Source: Chloroflexota bacterium (lineage in GTDB: Bacteria; Chloroflexota; Anaerolineae; UBA7937; JACPPX01). From it: a stretch of 7,723 bases of DNA. Where the stretch lies: NCBI GenBank assembly GCA_016190785.1, contig JACPPX010000058.1, positions 1 to 7,723 on the forward strand, read 5' to 3'. Below are positions 1-6,503 of this stretch, in pieces (the stretch's first letter is position 1; each line of letters starts with the position of its first letter). The notes under the pieces were generated by a model that saw nothing but the letters and a program-made list of their open reading frames with translations, searched no databases and was not told the DNA's origin. The position numbers and the translations under genes were made by a program.

Positions 1-2061
1 ACCTGGTACAATTGAGCCTCTCAACTTATCAAAATCAATGACTTGCAGAGATTGGCCAAAGGGTACTCCTTGCTGAGATACTGTTTCGACTAGACCACCC
101 TGGGGAGTAATCTCCACCTTGCCCAGCGAGAGGAATATTCCTTGTGGATTTCCTTCTCTACTCAGGACCGGCAGGGGATTCGCCGCAGCATCGGTGAGGA
201 AAAGTCGGACCTCATATAACCCGGGGGGCATGCTTCTCTCTAAGGGGAATTCTGGCCACTGATAGACCAGATCCCCCGGCTTCCACTGATCCCAAATATA
301 TCCTGCCTCGCTGGATTGGCTCCACAGCACTCCCCTTTCATCGACCAGATGAAGAACTAAGGAACGGGCGGCAGGAGGGCTGGACAACACCGACCAGGAA
401 ATAAACACTGGCAAAGGTTCATCTCGCCGCCAACTACCGAGCAAATCTATATCTTGGAGAATTACTTCTCCATTGAAACTGAGTAGCCAAGATTCCGACG
501 AGGGTTTTGGTGTACTCCCTCGCGCCATATGGTAGACCAAGATGGCAGGATCCCCTGCCGGATCAGGGTAGGTCTCAACCTGGTAGGCCAGGGAGGACAA
601 AAGCCCGGTTACTTCTGGTTTCTGCGGATTGTCCGGCAGACCGATGACATAGGCGATTTCGTCTCTTTCACTTTGAGGAAAAACTATTGTCTTACCACCC
701 AACATCCAAGTGCTCTTGCTGGTGCGCGGCAAAAGAAAGGCCAAGGTGGGGTGTCGATAGTGAAGTGAGCCGATAACTAATTCCCGACCAGCCTGCATCT
801 CCCTCTGAAGCAAAGGTATCATCTCCTTATATGCTACATCGTACCAATGGTAAACTTGGGGAGAGGAGGCCCACTCCCCAAAATAGAGCCGAAAAGTATT
901 GGCTCCTTCCGCCAGCACGAGCAGGGAGATTAGAAAGGGGAGAAGGCGAGGAGCAATGAAGGAGAACCTATCGAGAGCCTTTTCTCCTAGCCAAAAGAGG
1001 CCCAGTGCTGGAAAGACGAGGAGGATGGGCCAGGTGCCGATTAGCCGCTGAGTATTGGGGTGTGGCCCCCGAGTCAGAATAGCTGGCAGGCTCATCACCA
1101 CCAGCCATAGAACAGCCAGAAGGTATTCCGGACGCCGCCATCGCCAAAGGGTTAGGACCAAGCCACTAATAAAGCCCACACCAATTAGCGGATCGAAAAT
1201 TGGTAGAGGAGGGAGATTAACTCGCCAGTTGGAATCACCCTCTATAAAAAACCCAGCAATGGTCTGTGCAGAGTTCTCCACAATCTGTCCGGCCCACCTT
1301 TCAGGAGGCAAAACGGAGAAAAGAAAGACCTGCTCAGGTCTTTCCCAGAAATCGTCGGGATGGCTAAGAAAATGGGAAATCAAGGGAACAGCAACCAAGG
1401 AGGCAAGAGTCGCCCCGGTGGTGATCAAGGGTAAATTTTTCTGCCATCGCTCGCGGTCGACGAGGGCTAAACCGAGGAAAACAACAAGCACGGCCAGAGG
1501 GAAGAAGCGGGCCGCAGCGTAGGTATAGAGGTCTAACCCAATGAACAACCCCCCGGCCAAAAACCATCCGAGATGGCCCTTTTGATATCCCCGCCATAGG
1601 GCTAGGAAGGCCAGGGCCCCTAGGGGTGGCATGAGTAAGTTGGCGTGAGAGTAGCGGCCCGCAGTTTGGGCCCACAGGCTTGTGCCCCAGAGGGCAGTGG
1701 ATAGAAGCGCCACCTGCTTACCAAATAGATCGCGGATCAGCCAGAAACTGATGGCTAGAGTGGCCAGGCTAATAATCAGAGGGAGGAATCGGATGGCAAG
1801 TAGCGTTGGGCCCATTAATTGGAAGAGCAAAGCTAGGAGGTACATATACAAGGGCTCTCTCCCGGCATAGGACGAGAGATAGACCGGCAATTGGTTGAGA
1901 GAGATCTCACGAGCCAGCAACCCAAATACAGCCTCATCAAAATGCAGCCCTGGGGGAACCTGGTACCATTGATACCCACGAAGAAAAATAACCCCGCCGA
2001 ATACAAGCGCAAACCACACCCCTGCGTGCTTAGAGACCAACCAGGATCGAACTCGCGACAC
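1..2061 (-). CDS. GT-C (GT39/ArnT-like) membrane glycosyltransferase, 3' end outside window
   Basis: My translation is open for 687 codons from GTG 2061 to the left edge, with no stop, so the C-terminus is missing. It is a polytopic membrane protein: I count roughly 11-12 hydrophobic segments up to about residue 387, the first near residues 15-27. The first outer loop holds HFDEAVFG (Asp42, Glu43), the acidic pair typical of the catalytic site in GT39/PMT/ArnT-like GT-C enzymes. Also visible are GREPLYMYLL (67-76), LYTYAAARFFPL (178-189), GDSNWRVNLP (275-284) and PHPNTQRLIG (333-342). From about residue 390 the protein is soluble and presumably outside the cell. It contains a beta-rich part (about 528-627) with NGEVILQDIDLLG and PPGLYEVRLFL. 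The family moves a sugar from a polyprenyl-phosphate donor to a lipid, glycan or protein; donor and acceptor here are unknown. It is last in the visible minus-strand unit. The start is uncertain: GTG 2059-2061 is the first standard start after the in-frame stop at 2083-2085, but the strong Shine-Dalgarno sits 17 bases before it. Confidence 0.85.
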   Translation of the reverse strand, partial: MSRVRSWLVSKHAGVWFALVFGGVIFLRGYQWYQVPPGLHFDEAVFGLLAREISLNQLPVYLSSYAGREPLYMYLLALLFQLMGPTLLAIRFLPLIISLATLAISFWLIRDLFGKQVALLSTALWGTSLWAQTAGRYSHANLLMPPLGALAFLALWRGYQKGHLGWFLAGGLFIGLDLYTYAAARFFPLAVLVVFLGLALVDRERWQKNLPLITTGATLASLVAVPLISHFLSHPDDFWERPEQVFLFSVLPPERWAGQIVENSAQTIAGFFIEGDSNWRVNLPPLPIFDPLIGVGFISGLVLTLWRWRRPEYLLAVLWLVVMSLPAILTRGPHPNTQRLIGTWPILLVFPALGLFWLGEKALDRFSFIAPRLLPFLISLLVLAEGANTFRLYFGEWASSPQVYHWYDVAYKEMIPLLQREMQAGRELVIGSLHYRHPTLAFLLPRTSKSTWMLGGKTIVFPQSERDEIAYVIGLPDNPQKPEVTGLLSSLAYQVETYPDPAGDPAILVYHMARGSTPKPSSESWLLSFNGEVILQDIDLLGSWRRDEPLPVFISWSVLSSPPAARSLVLHLVDERGVLWSQSSEAGYIWDQWKPGDLVYQWPEFPLERSMPPGLYEVRLFLTDAAANPLPVLSREGNPQGIFLSLGKVEITPQGGLVETVSQQGVPFGQSLQVIDFDKLRGSIVPG

Positions 2062-2069
2062 AACTGCTA

Positions 2070-2867
2070 TTATCTGGCCCTCCTATATGCTCGGCCGATG
2101 ATAACTTGTCCTCTTGGGCTCAAGCAGAAATTTATAAAATCCCGCGCCTCATCCTCCGCCTCCCGCGCTATGAGCAAGTAAAATGGACGAAGCAAAGGGT
2201 ACTGTTGCGAAGTTGGTTCTTGTCCTTCAAGAATTAGCGGTTTTGTCTGAGTGGCCAGGCTGGCTATTGAGGCATAGCCTATAGCACTTGGATTTCGGGC
2301 TATATACTCGCCTACCGCCTGATCCGAAGGCAAGACGATGGCCAGCGAGGTTATCCGCTCCCCCGAGGTAAGGACCAGTGTCTGAAAGGCGGCTCGACTC
2401 CCCGACCCCTCCTCACGGGTGACCACTTGGATCTGGCCCTCTCCTCCTCCAGCATCAATCCAGGAAAGAGTTGATCCAGAAAATATGCTGCGGATTTGAT
2501 CTAAGGTGAGGGAGTTCACTGGGTTATCAGGATGGACTATAATCGCCAGTGAATCCCAGGCTAAAAGTGTGGCCGGCCACTTCTCTTTTTCCTCTGGGGC
2601 CAATTCTCTTGAGACCATCGCAATATCTGCCCTGCCCTCTGCAATAGCCTCCAGGCCGGCACCACTACCCACACCCCGGATTTCGAAGGACAAATACTCT
2701 CGCTCTATCTTGTAGGCTGCAGCCAGTTCCTCAATTAGAGGAGCCATTGCTGTGGATCCGGCCAGCCGTAAAAGAACAGGGGAGTGTGGTTCTACTTGAG
2801 GAAGGCATCCTGCCCCAAAAAGTAAAACTGCCAGAAGCAGGCCAGGACTCGGTGAGAACTGCTTCAT
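2070..2867 (-). CDS. PstS-like phosphate-binding lipoprotein (periplasmic binding protein superfamily)
   Basis: A 265-residue protein with a short signal peptide: MKQF, a hydrophobic stretch at 9-20, then Cys21 in FGAGC. This suggests a lipoprotein anchored at the outer face of the membrane, though Gly at -3 is a weak lipobox residue. The mature part has the marks of PstS-type binding proteins: LAGSTAMAP (35-43), GVGSGAGLEAI (65-75), ADIAMVSREL (80-89), the RxxxGSGSR ligand loop (151-158) and SAIGY (194-198). These Ser/Thr/Arg positions normally bind phosphate; another oxyanion is possible. PstS usually delivers phosphate to PstCAB, but no permease or ATPase gene is in the window. I chose ATG 2865-2867 because it precedes the signal peptide and overlaps the uppP stop as ATGA. 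The same frame stays open upstream to 3260, but that part lies over uppP in another frame and reads as non-protein. No Shine-Dalgarno precedes the ATG, so translational coupling to uppP is likely. The family call is firm; ligand and role are less so. Confidence 0.85.
   Translation of the reverse strand: MKQFSPSPGLLLAVLLFGAGCLPQVEPHSPVLLRLAGSTAMAPLIEELAAAYKIEREYLSFEIRGVGSGAGLEAIAEGRADIAMVSRELAPEEKEKWPATLLAWDSLAIIVHPDNPVNSLTLDQIRSIFSGSTLSWIDAGGGEGQIQVVTREEGSGSRAAFQTLVLTSGERITSLAIVLPSDQAVGEYIARNPSAIGYASIASLATQTKPLILEGQEPTSQQYPLLRPFYLLIAREAEDEARDFINFCLSPRGQVIIGRAYRRAR
2078..2084 (-). promoter_or_regulatory. Strong Shine-Dalgarno for the glycosyltransferase, inside the pstS-like 3' end
   Basis: On the minus strand this reads AGGAGGG and overlaps the last Arg codons of the pstS-like gene. 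It lies 5 and 8 bases before two in-frame ATA codons (2071-2073 and 2068-2070) but 17 bases before the first standard start codon, GTG 2059-2061. It must serve the glycosyltransferase, since no other frame opens here. Its spacing leaves the actual start codon in doubt. Confidence 0.6.
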
Positions 2868-3703
2868 CGCGCCAGGACTGACAATAAAAAGGTGATTGAA
2901 CCCAAGAGCAGACAATACAGGGCGAAGGGATAGAGATTTCTCCTCTGCAGAAAAGAGAGGAGAAAATTGATAGCCAAGTAACCACTTATCAAAGCCGCTA
3001 GGAATCCGGAGAGCAAGATAGGACCGAGGTTCCCAAACTCGGCAGACTGCAAAAGGTCCCAGAATTTCAACATCCCCGCTCCCAGAACCACTGGGGCGGA
3101 GAGGAGAAAAGAAAAACGGGCCGCCTCCTCCCGTCGCAATCCTCGCCACAATCCGGCACTGATCGTCGCTCCGCTGCGAGAAATTCCAGGCAGGATGGCC
3201 ACTGCCTGGGCCAGCCCGATCAAGAGTGCATCCCAGAGACTTAGGCCAGCCATTCCCCACTGGTGTTTCTCCCTCGCCGCATCAAGGGCGGGCTGCATCT
3301 TCTCCCCTAGCCAGAGGATGAGGGCGGTGCCCAGCAAGAAAACGGAAACCGCCTGCGGAGCAGAGAAGAAGTTAGCGAAGAAACCCTCGAAGGCAATGCC
3401 TAAAAGTGCGGCAGGAAGTGTTCCCAAAATTATTAGCCAGGCCAAACGGCGGTTTGGTTCGTCACCAATACTCGTGTAGCGAATACTAGCCAACCAGGCC
3501 ACCAGAAGTTGTATGAGCTCGCGGCGGAAATAGACCAGAACTGCTACCAGGGTGCCCAGGTGGAGGAAGGCATCGAAGGCTAGCCCGGGTTGGGGCCAAC
3601 CCAACAGCCAGGGAACTAGCACCAGATGTCCGGAACTAGAGATGGGGAGGAACTCTGTAGCCCCCTGCACTATCCCTAGAATTGCGGCCTGAACTAGGTC
3701 CAT
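2864..3703 (-). CDS. uppP: Undecaprenyl-diphosphate phosphatase (BacA/UppP family)
   Basis: A 279-residue integral membrane enzyme of normal length for the family. It removes a phosphate from undecaprenyl diphosphate to give undecaprenyl phosphate, the lipid carrier for peptidoglycan and other surface glycans; the reaction takes place at the outer membrane face. Both signature motifs are intact: QGATEFLPISSSGH at 13-26 (Gln13 and Glu17 of the (E/Q)xxxE motif, the Ser22-24 run, His26) and PGISRSGAT at 172-180 (Arg176, matching the catalytic Arg of E. coli UppP). Most of the rest is hydrophobic, with about 7-8 membrane segments. The first acidic motif position is Gln rather than the Glu17 of E. 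coli, an allowed family variant. ATG 3701-3703 is the natural start (MDLVQAAILG is a typical N-terminus). It overlaps the tgt stop by 10 bases and its end overlaps the next ATG by 4. The only ribosome-site candidate, GGGGAG, is just 2 bases from the ATG, so coupling to tgt is probable. The family can also confer bacitracin resistance when overproduced. Confidence 0.96.
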   Translation of the reverse strand: MDLVQAAILGIVQGATEFLPISSSGHLVLVPWLLGWPQPGLAFDAFLHLGTLVAVLVYFRRELIQLLVAWLASIRYTSIGDEPNRRLAWLIILGTLPAALLGIAFEGFFANFFSAPQAVSVFLLGTALILWLGEKMQPALDAAREKHQWGMAGLSLWDALLIGLAQAVAILPGISRSGATISAGLWRGLRREEAARFSFLLSAPVVLGAGMLKFWDLLQSAEFGNLGPILLSGFLAALISGYLAINFLLSFLQRRNLYPFALYCLLLGSITFLLSVLAR

Positions 3704-4899
3704 GGCTCCCCGGTTGGGGCGCGGCGCAGAGTCTGTCCGCGGCGAAAGCGGTTTTTCATCCGTAACTCTTCATCCGTGGTCTTGACTACGGATAAGAACT
3801 CTCGCTTGGCGGCGACAAAATTCCCAGCGAGGATAGAGTCGCGAATTTCTTTCAACAAACGGAACATGAACCGCAAATTATGGAGAGTAGCCAAACGCAA
3901 CCCTAAAATTTCATTGGCCATAAATAAATGGCGAAGGTAGGATCGGGAAAAGTTTAAACAAGTGTAGCAATCACATCCTTCCTCGGGCGGTGCAGGGTCA
4001 GCGGAAAATTGGGAATTGCGGATATTGATCCTTCCCCCGCGAGTAAAAAGGCCACCGTTACGGGCTAGCCGGGTGGGCAAAGCGCAATCGAAAATATCTA
4101 TCCCCCGCGCTACGCTTTCCCAGAGGTCCTCGGGGGAACCCACCCCTAAGAGATGTCGGGGCCTTTTTTCAGGGAGAAGAGGTACTGTGAAATCTAGAAT
4201 CTCTTGCATCAACTCTTTAGGCTCGCCTACACTCAACCCCCCGATGGAATACCCCCAAAAATCCAAACCGGTAATGAACTCGGCCGCGCGGCGCCGAAGA
4301 TCAGGATCGAACCCTCCTTGAAGGATGCCGAAAAGAGCTTGGTCCTCACGCTTTTGGGCCGCGAGTGACTTACCCGCCCACAAATTGGTGCGGTGTAGTG
4401 CTTCTTCGAATTCCCGATGCTCACTCGGATAGGCAGTGCACTGGTCCAAAGGCAGGATCAAATCGGCACCAATTGTTTCCTGGAGGGCAACGACGCTCTC
4501 TGGGGTTAGATGCTGTAAAGACCCATCGAGGTGAGAACGAAAGGTCACCCCCTCGTCATCCACTCGGCGGAGATGAGCCAGGCTGAAAACCTGAAACCCG
4601 CCGCTATCCGTCATCATCGGACCTTTCCAGGCCATAAACCCCTGCAGCCCTCCCATCTGGCTTATGATTTCCGCCCCAGGCCGTAGGAAAAGATGGTAAG
4701 CATTGGCCATAAGGAGGGTTGTATCCAACTCTGTAAGCTCTCGGGGGGAGAGTGTTTTGACTGTGGCCTGGGTAGCCACGGGGGCAAAGACGGGAGTAGC
4801 AAATTCACCATGCGGAGTCTTCAGGGCTCCGGCCCGGGCCAGGGTCTCCTTGTCCTTGGCCTCTAGGCGAAATGCAAAGTCCTCAGGGGAAGAACTCAT
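3694..4899 (-). CDS. tgt: tRNA-guanine(34) transglycosylase (queuine/preQ1 tRNA-ribosyltransferase)
   Basis: A 401-residue cytoplasmic enzyme that swaps guanine at the tRNA wobble position 34 for the queuosine precursor preQ1 in GUN anticodons (Tyr, His, Asn, Asp). The active site is complete: MTDSGGFQVFS (96-106, Asp98), LDQC (151-154, Asp152 and Cys154 for base binding), IGGLSVGEP (219-227) and FDCALPTRLARNG (270-282) with nucleophile Asp271. The zinc site is Cys309, Cys311, Cys314 and His340, with the same spacing as in the Zymomonas enzyme. Val224 in the GGLSVGE loop fits bacterial preQ1 specificity; eukaryotic enzymes carry Gly there. Small deviations are Gln153 where most bacteria have Glu, and ANAYHL where NTYHL is usual. 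The basic tail after about residue 380 is somewhat long. No other queuosine gene is in the window. ATG 4899 is the only sensible start: the N-terminus aligns with known Tgt, and only 136 bases separate it from tldD. No good Shine-Dalgarno precedes it. Confidence 0.97.
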   Translation of the reverse strand: MSSSPEDFAFRLEAKDKETLARAGALKTPHGEFATPVFAPVATQATVKTLSPRELTELDTTLLMANAYHLFLRPGAEIISQMGGLQGFMAWKGPMMTDSGGFQVFSLAHLRRVDDEGVTFRSHLDGSLQHLTPESVVALQETIGADLILPLDQCTAYPSEHREFEEALHRTNLWAGKSLAAQKREDQALFGILQGGFDPDLRRRAAEFITGLDFWGYSIGGLSVGEPKELMQEILDFTVPLLPEKRPRHLLGVGSPEDLWESVARGIDIFDCALPTRLARNGGLFTRGGRINIRNSQFSADPAPPEEGCDCYTCLNFSRSYLRHLFMANEILGLRLATLHNLRFMFRLLKEIRDSILAGNFVAAKREFLSVVKTTDEELRMKNRFRRGQTLRRAPTGEPWT

Positions 4900-4906
4900 G
4901 GTCCAG

Positions 4907-4935
4907 ATTTTAGCACCCCCTGTTTCTCTAGACCA
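4907..4935 (-). promoter_or_regulatory. Candidate extended -10 promoter of the tgt-uppP-pstS-like-glycosyltransferase unit
   Basis: On the minus strand TGCTAAAAT gives an extended -10 element (TGn plus TAAAAT at 4912-4907, 5 of 6 to TATAAT). A weak -35, TGGTCT (4935-4930), lies 17 bases upstream. Transcription would begin within a base or two of the tgt ATG (4899), that is, with almost no leader. This was assigned by eye only. A longer leader starting further upstream, near the tldD promoter, cannot be excluded. Confidence 0.4.
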
Positions 4936-4941
4936 CTTACT

Positions 4942-4970
4942 TTGCTTTGTCCTGGCACTGCGCCTAAAAT
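4942..4970 (+). promoter_or_regulatory. Candidate sigma70-type promoter of tldD-pmbA
   Basis: TTGCTT (4942-4947) as a weak -35, a 17-base spacer, and TAAAAT (4965-4970) as a good -10, 5 of 6 to TATAAT. The predicted transcript start, near 4977, leaves a leader of about 60 bases and falls inside the inverted repeat at 4971-4985. Confidence 0.45.
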
Positions 4971-4985
4971 TACTGTTTTACAGTA
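4971..4985. promoter_or_regulatory. Inverted repeat TACTGT-TTT-ACAGTA, candidate operator
   Basis: A perfect 6-base dyad around a 3-base centre directly follows the tldD -10 element and covers the expected transcript start. An extra ACAGT (4985-4989, sharing one base) repeats the right arm. A dyad placed here is what one expects of a repressor site blocking tldD transcription; it lies some 60 bases upstream of the proposed tgt -10. I do not recognise the site as that of a known regulator. The arms are short, so a chance dyad is possible. Confidence 0.4.
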
Positions 4986-5025
4986 CAGTCCAAGCAGGTA
5001 AACTACTACCCGAAAAGAGAAGACT

Positions 5026-5029
5026 AGGA
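5026..5029 (+). promoter_or_regulatory. Shine-Dalgarno of tldD
   Basis: AGGA, 6 bases before ATG 5036-5038. It fixes the tldD start at 5036 against the frame that stays open further upstream to 4703. Confidence 0.65.
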
Positions 5030-5035
5030 AAATTT

Positions 5036-6478
5036 ATGGAAGAGCTTGCTGCCCGGGCCCTGAATACCGCCCAAGTCAAGGGTGCTCAGTATGCTGATGT
5101 GCGGGTGGTGCATACCGTGACCCAGGCTATCACTGTAAAGGACGGTCGGGTTGAAGGGTTAGCAACCGAGGAGAGCCAGGGGGCTGGAGTGCGGGTAATA
5201 GTGGATGGCGCCTGGGGATTTGCCTCCACTTTCCGCTTAGAAACAGGTGAGCTGGAGCGCATCGCTTCCGAGGCAGTGGCCATTGCCAAAGCCAGCGCCC
5301 TGGTGAAAGGTGAGAAAGTGAACCTGGGCCCACCCAAAGTCCATCGCGGCGGCTACCAAACCCCTATCCAGCGAGACCCTTTCCAAATACCTCTCGAAGA
5401 GAAAATCGGGCTGCTTTTGGCCGCGGATCAGGAGATGCGCGGGGTAAAGGGGGTGGCGGTGACCAGCGCCGATATGTTTTTCTTACGTAAGAACCAATAT
5501 TTTGCCTCCAGCGAAGGAAGCCAAATCCAGCAAGAAATTATCGAAAGTGGAGCAGGGATCGAAGCCACCGCCGTGGGGGAGGATGAACTACAGAGTCGCT
5601 CCTACCCGGAGTCGGGCCGCAACCATCGTGGCACTGCCGGCTACGAATTCGTGGAGGCTCTTGATTTGGAGGCACACGCCCGCAAGACGGCTGAGGAGGC
5701 AGTGGCTCTTCTCTCAGCCAAACCCTGCCCCAGCGGGATAACCGATCTCATATTGGGCTCTGGGCAACTCGCCCTCCAGATCCACGAATCCTGTGGCCAT
5801 CCCATCGAACTGGACCGGGTGTTGGGCACCGAGGCCAGTTATGCTGGCACTAGTTTCTTAACCCCTGAAAAGCTAGGAAACTTTCGCTATGGCTCAGAGC
5901 TAGTTAATATCACCGCTGACGCCACGACTCCCCTTGGTCTGGGCACCTTCGGCTACGATGATGAAGGGGTTCCCGCCCAAAGGGTGCCTATCGTCCGCGC
6001 AGGCCAGTTCGTGGGCTACTTAACTTCCCGAGAAACCGCCGCCCGCTGGGGAAAACCCTCCGGAGGAGCGATGCGGGCCTCGGGATGGAACCGAATCCCC
6101 CTTATCCGTATGACCAACATCAACCTCCAGCCCGGGGAATGGAACTTAGAGGATCTGATAGCGGACACCGAAGAGGGGATCTATATGGATACTAATAAGT
6201 CCTGGAGTATTGACGATCGCCGTTTGAATTTCCAGTTTGGGACCGAAGTGGCTTACGAAATCAAAGAGGGGAAGCTAGGCGCGATGCTCAAAAATGCTAC
6301 TTATACCGGGATCACACCTCAGTTCTGGGGCTCCTGCGATGCGGTTTGCTCGGGAGAGCATTGGCGGATGTGGGGCACCCCCAATTGCGGCAAAGGGGAG
6401 CCGGTGCAGATCGCCCATGTGGGGCACGGCGCCGCCCCGGCCCGCTTCCGCAAAGTGCAGGTGGGGGTGATGCACTAG
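5036..6478 (+). CDS. tldD: TldD family zinc metalloprotease, catalytic subunit
   Basis: A 480-residue cytoplasmic protein of normal length for TldD. In E. coli TldD and TldE (PmbA) form a heterodimeric protease that degrades short unfolded peptides, trims microcin B17 precursor and cleaves the antitoxin CcdA. The metal site is visible: HESCGHPIELDR (250-261) contains the HExxxH motif (His250, Glu251, His255), and CGKGEP (451-456) supplies the C-terminal cysteine ligand. Other conserved blocks are YAGTSFLTPEKLG (269-281), DDEGVPAQR (308-316) and GYLTSRETA (327-335). ATG 5036 has AGGA 6 bases upstream, and the protein then begins with a typical MEELAARALN. The open frame reaching back to 4703 crosses the intergenic promoter and the antisense of tgt, so it is not coding. 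It is first in a two-gene unit, with pmbA 25 bases downstream, and lies divergent to tgt. No precursor peptide, toxin or antitoxin gene is in view, so its natural substrate cannot be inferred. Confidence 0.96.
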   Translation: MEELAARALNTAQVKGAQYADVRVVHTVTQAITVKDGRVEGLATEESQGAGVRVIVDGAWGFASTFRLETGELERIASEAVAIAKASALVKGEKVNLGPPKVHRGGYQTPIQRDPFQIPLEEKIGLLLAADQEMRGVKGVAVTSADMFFLRKNQYFASSEGSQIQQEIIESGAGIEATAVGEDELQSRSYPESGRNHRGTAGYEFVEALDLEAHARKTAEEAVALLSAKPCPSGITDLILGSGQLALQIHESCGHPIELDRVLGTEASYAGTSFLTPEKLGNFRYGSELVNITADATTPLGLGTFGYDDEGVPAQRVPIVRAGQFVGYLTSRETAARWGKPSGGAMRASGWNRIPLIRMTNINLQPGEWNLEDLIADTEEGIYMDTNKSWSIDDRRLNFQFGTEVAYEIKEGKLGAMLKNATYTGITPQFWGSCDAVCSGEHWRMWGTPNCGKGEPVQIAHVGHGAAPARFRKVQVGVMH

Positions 6479-6489
6479 TATCCTTACAG

Positions 6490-6494
6490 AAAGG
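6490..6494 (+). promoter_or_regulatory. Shine-Dalgarno of pmbA
   Basis: AAAGG, 9 bases before ATG 6504-6506, in the 25-base gap after the tldD stop. Confidence 0.5.
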
Positions 6495-6503
6495 CTTGGC
6501 AAC

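Larger units (their letters stand above)
4900..5035. other. Divergent intergenic region between tgt and tldD
   Basis: This is the only real intergenic space in the window. It separates two units transcribed outward and holds both candidate promoters, the inverted repeat and the tldD ribosome site. I see no terminator hairpin and no long structured leader in it. Confidence 0.8.

Noticed and set aside
1055..1522. Open frame of 155 codons on the plus strand.
   Set aside because: It lies opposite the continuous glycosyltransferase frame; its composition is rich in Arg, Lys, Ser and Thr without any recognisable motif, as expected of antisense of a hydrophobic protein.
1833..2063. Short minus-strand frame beginning with TTG at 2063, next to the strong Shine-Dalgarno.
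   Set aside because: It overlaps the glycosyltransferase in another frame and gives no sensible protein, whereas the real frame shows a membrane segment and the HFDEAVFG motif.
2868..3260. The pstS-like frame stays open 131 codons upstream of ATG 2867.
   Set aside because: This part lies entirely within uppP in another frame and its translation is low-complexity and unlike a protein; a signal peptide begins exactly at 2867.
3704..3730. Palindrome-like GC-rich bases just before uppP (CCCCAACCGGGG), possibly a hairpin or terminator.
   Set aside because: They lie inside the tgt coding end, the stem is only 4 bases, and no T-run follows; a terminator inside an overlapping gene pair is unlikely.
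4703..5035. The tldD frame stays open 111 codons upstream, suggesting a longer TldD.
   Set aside because: The extension covers the antisense of tgt and the promoter region, does not resemble the TldD N-terminus, and ATG 5036 has a well-spaced AGGA.
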